Shown in pieces: positions 1 to 10,299 of a stretch of DNA of 64,000 nucleotides. The notes beneath the pieces were generated by a model. It had not been told where the DNA came from, made no database searches, and saw only the letters and a list, made by a program, of their open reading frames with translations. Source of the stretch: Channallabes apus (Eukaryota; Chordata; Actinopteri; Siluriformes; Clariidae); NCBI GenBank assembly GCA_030522415.1, contig CM060113.1, forward strand, positions 9,530,565-9,594,564, written 5' to 3'. The position numbers and the translations under genes were made by a program. Every line of letters begins with the position of its first letter. The stretch's first letter is position 1.

Positions 1-966
1 GGAAGAAACCTTGAGAGGAACCAGACTCAACAGGGAACCCATCCTCATTTGGGCGATAACAGATAGAAATGATATAACATCTTGTGTGTTGTGCAGGTGA
101 AAATTCAATATGACAGAAATTATTTAAATTGACATGAAGACCAGTTCAGCATAGGGACGAGTCAGTAGGTGCAGAGGGCAGATGAGGTCTGGATCACTGG
201 AAGCACAGGAGCAGCATGTGTAGCTCCAACCATCATAAAGCTGAATCCAGCTGGAGCTGGTCCTCCTCTGGATGCCTCAGGAACCTCGCAGGGTCGGTCT
301 TTGTCTACTGAAGCTGGCAAAATCTCCCGATGCCTCGGGATGGGTAGAGAAATACAGAACAGATGGGGAGAATTAGCGTAGTTGCCATTCGGTATAGGTG
401 TACTGGAGTATGAGTACTGGGATGAGTTATGTGTATGCCAAATTAAAAAGATGCGTCTTGAGTCTACTTTTGAACTGAGAAACCGTGTTTGCTCCTCGAA
501 CACTGTCTGGAAGGCTATTCCAAAGCTTTGGAGCTAAATATGAAAAAGCCCTACCCCCTTTTGTAGATTTTGAAATTCTGGGAACTACCAGAAGTCCGGA
601 GTTTTGTGATCTTAAGGCGCGTGGTGGATTGTAGCGTATCAGAAGACTGGTTAGGTATGTGGGAGCTAAACCATTTAAGGCCTTGTATGTAAGTAATACT
701 ATTTTGTAATTTATTCTAAACTGAACAGGTAGCCAGTGCAGGGATGATAATATTGGGGTTATATGATCATATTTTCTGGATCTAGTGAGAACCCTGGCAG
801 CTGCATTTTGGATTAACTGAAGCTTGTTTATTGAGGATGCAGGACAACCACCTAGTAATGCATTACAATAGTCCAGTCTGGAGGTCATGAATGCATGAAC
901 TAGTTTTTCTGCATCAGATACGGATAAGATGTTCCTAAGTTTAGCAGTATTTCGAAGATGGAAAAA
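1..966 (-). mobile_element. L2-type LINE, 5'-truncated 3' end
   Basis: This is the 3' part of a non-LTR retrotransposon in minus orientation. The coding remnant lies at 427-966 and the 3' untranslated region at 1-426. The UTR belongs to the same family as the fragments at 14040-14412 and 24545-24800, which share the block read on the minus strand as a pro-rich 'CCCAAATGAGGATG' followed by a 'CCTGTTGA' stretch. At its 5' side the LINE stops within a few bases of a Tc1 terminal fragment (971-1039), so the upstream part is missing. Clade assignment to L2 rests on protein resemblance and UTR style; no search was run. Confidence 0.8.
427..966 (-). pseudogene. LINE ORF2 C-terminal fragment (reverse transcriptase end)
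   Basis: The minus strand is open from about 966 to a stop at 427 and encodes the C-terminal end of a LINE ORF2, downstream of the RT catalytic core. Family-typical segments in order are SRLDYCNALLGG, QLIQNAAARVLTR, LHWLPVQFRINYK, LAPTYL, APKLWNSLP and FKSRLKTHLF. The YADD-type catalytic motif and the endonuclease are absent, so this piece can have no activity of its own. The reading frame continues upstream of the apparent ATG at 888 (AFFHLRNTAKL...), which shows that ATG is not a real start. The lack of stops suggests a fairly young insertion. Confidence 0.8.
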
Positions 967-970
967 GGCT

Positions 971-1039
971 GTTTAAGTGTGACAAACATACAAAAGAATA
1001 AGAAATCAGGAAGGGGGCAAATAGTTTTTCACACCACTG
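971..1039. mobile_element. Tc1-like solo terminal fragment
   Basis: This stretch nearly matches the right terminus of the full-length Tc1 at 53160-54777 (compare 54712-54777), ending ACCACTG followed by TA. The rest of the element is missing. It abuts the truncated LINE at 1-966. Confidence 0.8.
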
Positions 1040-1041
1040 TA

Positions 1042-1780
1042 TATGTTTTTTATATCCTAAATGGCACTGGTCCTTTATTTTGTATTAAAAGAGTCAAAAA
1101 TCCTAAAACATGTTTTAATAATTGAATACAAAAACTTGTAGACAGATGGACATAGTGTAGTAAAAAGCAAGGAGATTATGTCGAAAAATGATGTATAATT
1201 ATTTTTGAAGTTTATTACAATAAATTCTACAGCTAGAATGTGGGTAATTTTGACTCACTGTCATATTAACTAAACAATACTAAAAAACTATTCTAATAAT
1301 AAAAAAAGAAATTAGTCAATATGAAATGATACTATTTTTCTTTTAAAGCTGCAGGGAATCCTCTTAAAAATGAGTTCTGTCAATGGCACAATATATTATC
1401 AGTCTCATAAATTATGTAACAGAGAGAATTTGGAAAGCATACAGGTATCCATTAAAAATCCATTTTCTAATACGCCCATTAAAAAAAAAAATGGTTAAAG
1501 CATGTTTATCAATATGGCTGAGATACATAAAATGTTAATGCATAGTTTCTGGTTTATATTAATTATTGTCTCAATCCCTATTCAATTTAAATTCCCGAAC
1601 GTAGTCATGATGGAAACAAGATTTTGGAAAATCATCAATCCAAAAGGTTTCTGATTATAGCTGGAATGACTGTAATCAAGTTGGCACCTTGATGCGTATG
1701 TTGTGGTATTGTCCAGTGGTGCTTAGTTACTGAAAGGAGTGATTAACATGTCGATGTTTAATATGCTTTTTTTAATATAG
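1042..1780. other. Unrecognised AT-rich interval
   Basis: I see no coding potential, repeat family or structured element here beyond short poly-A runs. Confidence 0.6.
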
Positions 1781-2000
1781 GGAATTGGTGGCTCAGTGGT
1801 AAGTTGCTTGCTTGTTCGATTTCCACCCAGTGCCCAAACCCCAGCCACTGGAGGCAGAAATGGTCCCAAGCTCGAATAAAATGGGAGGGTTGTGTCACGA
1901 AGGGCATTTTAAAACCAGTGCCAAGTCGTTGTGTGGATTGGATGGTCCGCTGTGGCGACCCCTCAATGGCAACAGCCGAAAGACTCATAGGAACATACAT
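1781..2000 (+). mobile_element. tRNA-derived SINE (family with CGCTGTGGCGACC end)
   Basis: A tRNA-like head has a box A region (TGGCTCAGTGG) and a degenerate box B (GTTCGATTTCC). The body ends in a CGCTGTGGCGACCCCT...CAGCCGAAAG tail. The same body is present in inverse orientation at 45468-45659. The 3' segment resembles ends seen on RTE-clade LINEs in fish, from memory only. Divergence and a degenerate box B suggest an old copy. Confidence 0.65.
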
Positions 2001-2059
2001 TTCCTATGATGTGTATATTAGATTGCTCACTGCTAACTTAAATACTAACATAGCACACA

Positions 2060-2420
2060 TGCAAAGTCCAGATTAAACACTGGATTCCCAGGACTACGTG
2101 TTCTCTCCTTTTTTACTGGGGCAGCCAGTAATGTCATCATCCAGGATACTGTCACCAAGTTTGACATTTTCATCATGCCGCCATGCTCATACAACCCATC
2201 AGCTTCCCATATAAGCCAAAGACATTGGTCCCACTGTACTGGCAGCATACCCAAGAGCAGGTCCCCTCTGATTCTCTAAAGTTAACACACTTAATCACAA
2301 ATCCATTTCATTCCTGGTAACTGTCACCACCAAGAACCTTATTATACTTGCATACCCCTGGATGCATCTTCATGATCCTCTGATTTCCTGGCCTACAAAG
2401 ATGATGCCAAAGTGATGCAG
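2060..2420 (+). pseudogene. Possible Ty3/Gypsy aspartic-protease relic
   Basis: Plus-strand translation around 2117-2180 gives a TGAASNVI-like segment that resembles the DSGAASNFI neighbourhood of Gypsy aspartic proteases, with the catalytic Asp replaced. Further downstream, in a shifted frame, is a PWM-like segment followed by 'DPLISWP'. Several stops and frame changes interrupt it. I infer a decayed Gypsy pol fragment; chance resemblance cannot be excluded. Confidence 0.4.
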
Positions 2421-2739
2421 TAATCATTGTCTCTGCCTTTCATGGCTGCTATTATAGACTCCACCTTGATAAAGGTGTAATGCAATCATCCGTGGTCCAC
2501 ATTGAATTCTAAATTGCTTTCCAAACCCCTGATTAAGGGTCCTACTTGGCTATTTTGGATTCAAACAAAACATAGCTGATATCCTACAACGAAATAAAGG
2601 AAAAAATAAAGAGAAACTGATGTATCCACCATCTCCATGGTTTATTTTTTTAAACGTTTGGATACATAGTACTGGATAAGAAAAAAAAATACTTTCATTC
2701 CTGTTAATTACAATAACCATCAATATGTTACTGTCAGTC

Positions 2740-3003
2740 GCCAGATCTGCCAGTCGCGGTTAGTTAGTTAGTTCCGCCATGTGTGAAAAATTATTGTCCT
2801 AGCAGATCCCCAATTTACGCACATTTGAGAGAGATATGAACAGACCGCAGTTCTACTTCCGGTTCAATCACGGAAGTAACTCAAGTGTATAGTCAAATGA
2901 ATTGGTATGCTTTTCATTGTATACTCGCGTGTAAGACTCACTTTAAGAACAAATCAGACTTACGAACATCCTGAACGCAACTTGTTCGGGGACTACCTGT
3001 ATA
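2740..3003. mobile_element. Possible TIR DNA-transposon remnant
   Basis: The right part (2960-3003) carries 'ACTTACGAACATCC' and ends 'CGGGGACTACCTGTA'. This style resembles the ends of the element at 14823-15233. The matching left end was not found with confidence. Confidence 0.3.
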
Positions 3004-3358
3004 TCAAGTGAAAGCTTAAATCTGAGTCTACTCAACCTTTATCATAATCTGGTTATCTGGTAATCCTCACCTTCTAAGTTTTGTATTTTGAGTTTCGTGT
3101 CCTGTTATTGTTGTTTGCACTTCGACTGACCTTTTACTACTCCTTGACCTTGATTTTTGTCCTTGACACTTTGCATTGTTGCTATGACCAGGTTTTATTG
3201 AACAAATGCTAGATGTTGGGTAAAGTTTCCTCTGGCTGTTATGTAGCACTGACATTGAAGACTCCTTCCAAAAATGCTAAATAAATCTCCTTATAGACAA
3301 TGTCATTGATTGTGTGCTTTAAAAAAAGATCCATCAAATTCAGCAGTACAATAATACA

Positions 3359-3754
3359 TTCATTCATTCATTTTCATTCATTCATTTTCTATACCGCTTA
3401 ATCCTGTGTTCAGGGTCACGGGGGACGTGGAGCCTATCCCAGGAGACTTCCGGCACTAGGCGGGGTACACCCTGGACAGGGTGCCAATCCATCGCAGGGC
3501 ACACACACACATACAGTACACGCACTCACACACCCAATCACATACTACGGGCAATTTGGGAACGCCAATTAGCCTAATCTGCATGTTTTTGGACTGTGGG
3601 AGGAAACCGGAGTACCCGGAGGAAACCCACCAAGCACGGGGAGAACATGCAAACTCCATGCACACAGAGACGGGAATCGAGCCTGGCCGGGGAATCGAAC
3701 CCAGACCCTGGAGGTGCAAGGCGACAGTGTTATCCACTACACCACCACTCCGCC
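3359..3754 (-). mobile_element. V-SINE (Mermaid/DANA type), full length
   Basis: On the minus strand the element starts with a tRNA-like head with box A (GTGGTGTAGTGG-like) and a perfect box B (GGTTCGATTCC). It continues through the conserved central domain (GGAGTTTGCATGTTCTCCCC) and ends in an (ATTC/GAAT)n tail. It is flanked by a perfect 12-bp target-site duplication, TACAATAATACA (3347-3358 and 3755-3766), which proves retrotransposition. It differs from sister copies by an extra CAGTA at 3514-3518 in the CA-rich segment. Confidence 0.92.
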
Positions 3755-3766
3755 TACAATAATACA

Positions 3767-4550
3767 GCACTGAGATATTATTTATTGTTTGGTATGACTG
3801 TTGTAGAGAAAACAACACACACATATAGATTTACATCTACATTACATATTGATTTGGCAGGTGTAGTTATGCAAAATGACCTGCGAGTTAAGAAAACTAC
3901 ACACACACACACACACACACAAGCAGAGATCTGTTAAATGAGCTGGCAAGCTGGTATATGTAAACCCATCCGCTTTAAGGGGAAGGTACTGAGAGTGTTT
4001 CTGCATCAGTGCTAGCAGAAGTGCTCCAGGCATTTCTTGTTTGAGGAAATCTGCAGAGCGAGCAAAGTTGAGCATTTTTTTTTTTACACTACTGCAAAAG
4101 TGAAAGAAGTCAGGTTTTAGCCTTAAAAACACAAGCTTGTGATAAGAAACTAGTGATACCTTCATACAAGTTATAGTAGTGATACGAATACAGGGGTCAT
4201 TCACACATTTCATAATTCTTCTTTTTCTTCTTCTGACAATACTTACTATATACAGTATGGCTATATACATATATCGCAATTTTTTAAGATAATATGAGCA
4301 GCAACAGTAACAACAAACCTACATCAGTTATAACAATAAGATTGTGTTAGGTTTCACAGATGTTCATTCATTATTCATTATCGCAAATAACACTTCATTA
4401 CTGCAAATAACAAGATGATCAAACATGGTGCCTTTATTTATTAAGAATAGGAGAAATCATTTTCTGGATAAATGTGATAGAAATACTTTGTAAATAAATT
4501 TCATTTTTGACCTTTGTGTATTCAAGCTACAAAGTGAGGTATGCATTATA
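3767..4550. other. Unrecognised interval with short CA array
   Basis: A short (CA)n lies at about 3899-3921. Otherwise I see only AT-rich sequence and no convincing gene; the open frames read through the CA array. Confidence 0.6.
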
Positions 4551-4554
4551 TATA

Positions 4555-4614
<60 letters not shown>

Positions 4615-4634
4615 TGTATATATATATATATATG
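4549..4634. repeat. (TA)n microsatellite interrupted by CTG
   Basis: An almost pure TA array, broken twice by CTG so that the local sequence is TACTGTA (4553 and 4612) with the TA phase kept on both sides. See the footprint findings. Confidence 0.9.
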
Positions 4635-4794
4635 CCTCTATATGTGATATAGAGTTAAAAAAAACAGCACTGGGATGTTTAACTATGAATGGATGATTCC
4701 GTCTATATGCAATGGATTTACGACTCCCGTTTCTGTAGCACTTATTTACAAAAAGCAGGCCTGATTGTATACATCACCACCAGATGGTGGTGAA

Positions 4795-4892
4795 AGACCT
4801 TAATCAAGGGCCAACAGGGGGAACCTGGCGGCGTCAGGGCTTGAACTGGGGACATTCTGGTCCTCATTCCAACACTTTAACTATCTAACCAC
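4795..4892 (-). mobile_element. tRNA-SINE fragment (AFC-like), minus strand
   Basis: The 'ATCAAGGGCC' and 'GGGCTTGAACTGGGG' segments are the inverse of the 'GGCCCTTGA' body and box B of the tRNA-SINEs at 7950-8143 and 37420-37575. It meets the next SINE head to head. Confidence 0.55.
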
Positions 4893-5148
4893 CACTGCTT
4901 AGTGGTTAGCACGGTCTCCTTAAACCTCGAGGGTTCGGTTTCGATCCTGGTTCTAGGTTGTGTGTGCATGTAGTTTGCATGCTCTCCCCATGCTTGGTGG
5001 GTTTCCTCTGTGTAAAGCGGTTTTCTTCCCAAAGTCGAAAGACGTGCAGCTTAGACTAAATGTTGTTTCCAAATTTTCTCTTACTGTGTGAAAGAATGTG
5101 TGAGTGTGTGTACCCTGCAATGTATTGGCACCCTGTCCAGTGTACATA
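4893..5148 (+). mobile_element. Old V-SINE copy
   Basis: Recognisable in order: TTAGTGGTTAGCACGG head, degenerate box B, GCATGTAGTTTGCATGCTCTCC core, TTGGTGGGTTTCCTC, and TTGGCACCCTGTCCAG near the 3' end. Heavily diverged, with no tail or TSD seen. Confidence 0.75.
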
Positions 5149-5186
5149 TATACAAACACAACTGGTGACTGGAGAATATACTGTAT

Positions 5187-5663
5187 ATATATTGCAAAAG
5201 TATTCGGCCCCCTTGAACTTTTCCACATTTTGTCACATTACAGCCACAAACATGAATCAATTTCATTGGAATTCCACGTGAAAGACCAATACAAAGTGGT
5301 GTACACGTGAAAAGTGGAATGAAAATCATACATGATTCCAAACATTTTTTTACAAATAAATAACTGCAAAGTGGGGTGTGCGTAATTATTCAGCCCCCTT
5401 TGGTCTGAGTGCAGTCAGTTGCCCATAGACATTGCCTGATGAGTGCTAATGACTAAATAAAGTCCAACTGTGTGTAATCTAATGTCAGTACAAATACAGC
5501 TGCTCTGTGACGGCCTCAGAGGTTGTCTAAGAGAATATTGGGAGCAACAACACCATGAAGTCCCAAGAACACACCAGACAGGTCAGGGATAAAGTTATTG
5601 AGAAATTTAAAGCAGGCTTAGGCTACAAAAAGATTTCCAAAGCCTTGAACATCCCACGGAGCA
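5187..5663 (+). mobile_element. Tc1-like element, left part only
   Basis: The left terminal region (GCAAAAGTATTCGGCCCCCTTG) is followed by the 5' UTR and the first codons of a transposase (from 5555: MKSQEHTRQVRDK...ISKALNIPRS). That is the N-terminal helix-turn-helix start of a Tc1-family transposase. The element breaks off mid-codon at 5663, where a V-SINE fragment begins. No catalytic domain or right end remains. Confidence 0.8.
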
Positions 5664-5762
5664 ATTTTCTATACCGCTTAATCCTGTGTTCAGGGTCGCG
5701 GGAGACCTGGCGCCTATCCCAGGAGACTTCGGGCACTAGGCAGGGTACACCCTGGACAGGGT
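5664..5762 (-). mobile_element. V-SINE 3'-part fragment in a mosaic
   Basis: It matches the 3' portion of the V-SINE (CTATACCGCTTAATCCTG ... CCTGGACAGGGTGC). It has neither its ATTC tail nor flanking duplications, so it was probably joined by breakage and repair, not by retrotransposition at this site. Confidence 0.8.
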
Positions 5763-6473
5763 GCGCATGTTCAATTAACCATAATCAATTAATTAACATG
5801 CACCTTTGGAATGGTCGTTAAGACCTTAACAGCTTACAGAAAGTAGACATTTAAGGTCACAGTTCTAAAAAACGCAGGACACTAAAGAGACTCGTCTACT
5901 GACTGTGAAAAACACCCAAAGAAAGATGCCCAGGGTCCCTGCTCATCTGCGTGAACGTGCATTAGGCATGCTGCAGGGAGGCATGAGGACTGCTGATGTG
6001 GCTAGGGCAATAAATCGCCATGTCCGCACTGTGAGACACCTAAGACGGCGCTACAGGGAGACAGGAAGGACAGCTGATCATCCTCGCAGTGGAAGACCAC
6101 GTGTAACAACACCTGCACAGGATGGGTACATCCGAATATCACACCTGCGTGACAGGTACAGGATGGCCACAACAACTGCCCGAGTCACACCAGGAACACA
6201 CAATCCCTCCATCTCACAGCAAGAACTGACAAATCTGGTCCAGTCCATGAGGAGGAGATGCACTGCAGTACTTCAAGCAGCTGGTGACCACACCAGATAC
6301 TGACTGGTACTGACTGATTTTGAGCCTCCCTTCATTCAGGGACACATTGTGAAACATTTTTAGTTTATGTCTTATGGTGTTGATTCTTTTAGTGTTCATA
6401 CAAATATTTACACATTAAGTTTACTGAAAATAAAAACAGTTGAAAGTCAGAGGACGTTTCTTTTTTTGCTGAG
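5763..6473 (+). mobile_element. Internally deleted Tc1-like element (copy 1), left-truncated
   Basis: It is near-identical to the copy at 56920-57733. The right terminus reads TTTTTTTGCTGAG followed by TA. The transposase N-terminus is present from about 5926 (MPRVPAHLRERALGMLQ, helix-turn-helix, then GRPRVTTPAQDG). The whole DDE catalytic region is missing: the frame jumps from '...GTHNPSIS' straight to the C-terminal 'QQELTNLVQSMRRRCTAVLQAAG'. The same junction occurs in copy 2. About 135 bp of left end is missing where it joins the SINE fragment. Confidence 0.88.
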
Positions 6474-6480
6474 TATATAT

Positions 6481-7412
6481 TCATACTAAAACATTGCGTA
6501 CGGACAAAGCTGTAAATGTGCGTATGCACTAAAAAAACTGATGTATGAAACACTGCGTACGCGGAATCCCACGCATATTCTCTTTGTATATCCGAATTAA
6601 CGTGAAATTGAGCGCACATGCACGAGCGCAAAACCCCTCCCTGCCCCCACCCCCGTATAAATATGGTAATGACTCCACTTTGGCAAAACCAAACGAAAAA
6701 GCAATGGCAAAAGCAAGCAAGAAGAGAAACTGCACAGAATGTGAATTGGAGGTGCTCAAAGACGACTGGCTTAACCCCGAGCGGTCTGCCGGTTCCCTTT
6801 GGAAAGAACCAGTTGCCAGGAAACCAAGCGTTGTCAGTACCTGTAAGGGAACGGGTAATGCGTGGCTCCTCGCTGTCTCTCTTTCCAAATTTGGACCCAA
6901 CTCAGCACAGAGCTCCAAGAGGATAGCTCTTGGAAATCTGAAACGGCTAATAAGCTAGTCATCATCATGGGCCAGAAAATCACTGTGATCCCTAAAAACG
7001 CGTTCCCTTCGGATTCGGCCATTGACAATGTCCTCTAATAAGGCCAACACTGCCATTGCCATAGACTAAGGGTTGTATACATTTGAAAATGCTTTTATAT
7101 GTTCCAAATCAAATAATTGGTAGAAAAATATTGTGTCAATTAACCCATTTTATCAATTATACATGAATAGCAATGTTTTTCACATGTGTTGGTGCGATAC
7201 TTTGTAGTGCGCAATTTAACATAATTGCCTCTAGGAGTCGTCAAAGGAAATAAAACAAACACACACAAGAAGAAATACACGTACGCCAGACAGGAAGTTG
7301 GCGTGGAAGTTTCTCACGTTAATTTCACTGTTAGTAAATCCGACCGTGAGCGTGAAAACTGGCCTAAGCAAAGGTTTTGTGCATACGCAGCGTTGAAACC
7401 TGAGGCCCCAGG
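6481..7412 (+). mobile_element. Harbinger-like relic with Myb-like ORF fragment
   Basis: The ends carry GCGTACG/GCATACGC-rich terminal sequences (left about 6495, right about 7380-7412 ending CTGAGGCCCC). The region 6704-6760 encodes MAKASKKRNCTECELEVL, resembling the start of the Myb/SANT-like accessory protein of fish Harbinger elements. A second, similar start is found at 49944. The rest of the ORF is disrupted. The left tip is lost where the Tc1 copy ends at 6473. Confidence 0.55.
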
Positions 7413-7949
7413 TCACCAATGATTGATTTCAATTTCAGTGATTGAAATATATGAAACCTTCAAATTAGTCAGAAAGAAAAACGATTTCAGCATTAAAGTT
7501 GCAGCTCTGTAGAGACTTTTTAATATTGAAATTCAGTTACATCCACATGACCAAGAGTGCAGTTGTACCGAATATCTGAGTTTGTTCAGGGTCAGCAATG
7601 CCACTTACAAATGTTAGCATACCCTTAAGTAGTTTCAGGGAGTCAGCCGGTTATCTTAACCATTGATTTCTAGACAAGCTAGTAATTGTCTTGGGGTAAA
7701 AAAAAAAAAAAGTCAAGTTAAGTCAACAAGTTAAGTCAGCTGATTCGACTTAAGGGCGATTTGTCACAGCTAATCCCCATAACGACATGTCTTTTGGAGA
7801 TGTGGGAAAAACCAGTGGATCTGGAGGAAAAAAGGATGCAGGATGAACATGTGACATTCCACACAGAGAGCAACCTATTATTAGCATATTAATAAGGAAA
7901 ATTTATTGAAACAAATTATACATGTACTTTATTACATAGAAAAATTGTC
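7413..7949. other. Unrecognised interval
   Basis: I recognise no gene or repeat family here. It contains a poly-A run at about 7697. Confidence 0.5.
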
Positions 7950-8143
7950 AGGAGTAGCTCAGTGTTTAAGGCATTGGACTACGGTTCGGAAGATCCCAGG
8001 TTCAAACCCCACAACCACCAAGTTGCCACTGTTGGGTCCTTGAGCAAGGCCCTTAACCCTCAACTGCTCAGTTGTGTAATGAGATACAAATGTAAGTCGC
8101 TTTGAATAAGAGCGTCTGCCAAATGCTTAAATGTAAATGTAAA
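7950..8143 (+). mobile_element. tRNA-derived SINE (AFC/Ras-like)
   Basis: Box A (TAGCTCAGTG...TTAAGG) and a perfect box B (GGTTCAAACCCC) are followed by a body with CCACTGTTGGGTCCTTGAG and CAAGGCCCTTAACCC. It ends TCTGCCAAATGC with an AAATGTAAATGT tail. RNA polymerase III promoter boxes are intact. No TSD identified. Confidence 0.85.
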
Positions 8144-8159
8144 ATGAAAGCAAATCTTC

Positions 8160-8460
8160 AGATTTCAACGTAGGCACCGGTGGCGTCAACCAGTTTCCTC
8201 AAACGGTCGGGGGTGAAATGCATTTCTTGTGAAGGAAGTCGTTTGGGATATTGCTGAGAACCTCCTGAGTCTCCATGCCTCCAAGTCCCCCAGTGTGTAA
8301 GGCTTTGTCCCTCCAAGTCCCCCAGTGTGTAAGGCTTTGTCCCTCCAAGTCCCCCAGTGTGTAAGGCTTTGTCCTCTTCCCTTGTGTAGCCTCATAGGAA
8401 AAAATAATCACATGGTGTGAGACCTGGACATGGGATGATGTTCCAATGATATTACTAAGT
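8160..8460 (-). pseudogene. Decayed DNA-transposon transposase-like stretch with 32-bp tandem insert
   Basis: The minus strand reads around 'QEVLSNIPNDFLHKKC', vaguely like the C-terminal part of a mariner-type transposase. It is interrupted by three copies of a 32-bp unit. Function and family are uncertain. Confidence 0.25.
8279..8374. repeat. 32-bp tandem repeat, 3 units
   Basis: Three almost perfect 32-bp units start at 8279, 8311 and 8343 (each beginning CTCCAAGTCCCCCAGTG). The period is not a multiple of three, so no protein repeat is implied. Confidence 0.95.
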
Positions 8461-9104
8461 TCTATAGTCATTAAATATTGCCTAATTAATTTTCATCCAC
8501 CCTGTAGTCCTCGGGTTTTAGCCTCATCATCAGAAAATTGGTGTCAAATTACTTTGTTTGAGCTTCAGAAATATCCAGAGCATCTTAACATTTGCAAACC
8601 ATCTGGGAGCCACAGGCTAATTTATTCCTTTCAGAAACAAGCTCGGTTTACTTAAGCAGCTGTAACTCATTAATCTTCTAATGGATTCTTATGAAATTCA
8701 GAAGTCATGTGTAGGAAATATATTTTTTTAGGAAGCACGCCAAATTTTAGGAGTATTTTGAAATATTTAGGATGCAGGCCAGATTTGGCATTTCAACTAG
8801 AAACTGTTCATCAAAACTAACTGAAAAAGGCATTTTTTTCTCTAAGATTGTCTCCAGTGATAGCAATCTAGATAGTTAAGCAAGTTGACCAATAATTAAA
8901 GAGAAACAAATTGATTTAACCACAATACAAAAAAAAAAAAAAAACCTAAGTATGAAGGATTAAGTATTAGATAAGAAACTACTTTTAAAGCTTCATTAGG
9001 TAAGATTAGCTAAAATTGGTAAAAACAGATGGAGTTCAATACTTTTTATTTAGTAATTTTTTTAATTAACCCGACCCCCATTTCCACCCATGTACACATT
9101 CACG
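8461..9104. other. Unrecognised interval
   Basis: AT-rich sequence with a poly-A run at 8929-8944. I see no gene or known repeat. Confidence 0.5.
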
Positions 9105-9262
9105 GCAATTCTCAGACGCCCTTATCCAGAGTGACTTACATTTTTATCTTGTTATACATCTGAACAGTTGAGGGCCTTGCTCAAGGGCCCAACAATGGTA
9201 ACTTGGTGGTGGTTGGGTTTGAACCTGGGACCTTCTGATCAGTAGTCAAGCTACCCCCTACA
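9105..9262 (-). mobile_element. tRNA-derived SINE (AFC/Ras-like), minus
   Basis: Inverse copy of the family at 7950-8143: GCCCTTATCCAGAGTGACTT tail side, GGCCTTGCTCAAGGGCCC body and inverted box B GGGTTTGAACCTGGG. Confidence 0.8.
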
Positions 9263-10090
9263 CTTGCAAAATCTTTGTTTCTTTATCTAGATTTTGCATG
9301 ATAACTAGAATTACCATTAGCAAGGACTGTCATGACATAACTTCAAGCGCACTAAGACATTAAATGCATAAAAAAAAAACCTCTGTAAGCATGCAACTTC
9401 TTCTTACATTGATTTATTCGGATGGAAAATGGCATTGGGAGAGGCCAGTCCAAATACAACAGTCATTCTGGATCAGAAGACTTTTTCTAAACTGTTTTTT
9501 TTTTCTTTTTTAATCTATATTTTCCCAATATTTTCACATTTAAATGTACTTTAGCTGTGGTTGTTGTTTTAAAGTCAGCCACTAGATATCAGTATTGCAC
9601 TTTAAATAATTTCCTCACACGCCTCAAAGAGACAGACTCATGCACAACAAACTGAATCCTTAAAATGTTACCATGATGCTCCGATTCAAGCACATCAGCA
9701 GATGTCTTGTGTTGAAAACCATGACGTTTTTGGGACGCTTAAAGACATGCACTATGAACAATATATGATTTTGCACCTGGGCTACAATGTATTAGTCATA
9801 TTAAATGGCAGTGTAAATACGTTAGGTCCATTAGTGATCTGAAGCGTGTAGGCGTGCTTTATTACACTTTATTACACTGCATAGTTCCTGTAAACATTCA
9901 GATAATAGTGGATTGCCTGTTTGTTGCAAATCAATAGATAAATTGTCAAAAACCTGATGAAGAGACGCATCTGTCTGGGAAACTGTATGCACAATCATTC
10001 ATGAACATTACAAGATCTTGGCTGGGATTTATTGCCAGTCTTGGTTGGATTTGAACACCCCTCATATATAAAGGCATATATATTCAATAC
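9263..10090. other. Unrecognised interval
   Basis: No gene or repeat family recognised. A T-rich run lies at about 9497-9512. Confidence 0.5.
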
Positions 10091-10091
10091 G

Positions 10092-10093
<2 letters not shown>

Positions 10094-10133
<40 letters not shown>

Positions 10134-10245
10134 TGCTTGGTACTCAGAGTGTGTAGTGTGTAGGTACCAGCTCTCGGATCATAAACCCCCCCCCCCCCCC
10201 CCATCGCCCAATGCTCCTCATGCCCCATCACTCTCTCTCTCTCTT
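10094..10245. repeat. (TG)n, poly-C and (CT)n cluster
   Basis: A (TG)n array at about 10095-10130, a C homopolymer of about 17 at 10186-10202 and a short (CT)n at 10229-10244 lie close together. The open frame spanning them is an artefact of the repeats. Confidence 0.9.
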
Positions 10246-10299
10246 GGCTGTGAGCAGGTGACCTGCCAAAATGCATAAAGCTACAATGACACATCATAC

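Noticed and set aside
3456..3824. Open frames through V-SINEs here and at 14524, 15582, 20451, 32806, 40130, 49390 and 55173
   Set aside because: They translate SINE sequence in arbitrary frames. The TSDs show they are non-coding retrotransposons.
10186..10202. Poly-C and (TG)n cluster as a regulatory or G-quadruplex element
   Set aside because: Simple homopolymer and microsatellite tracts are common in fish genomes. Nothing else supports function.
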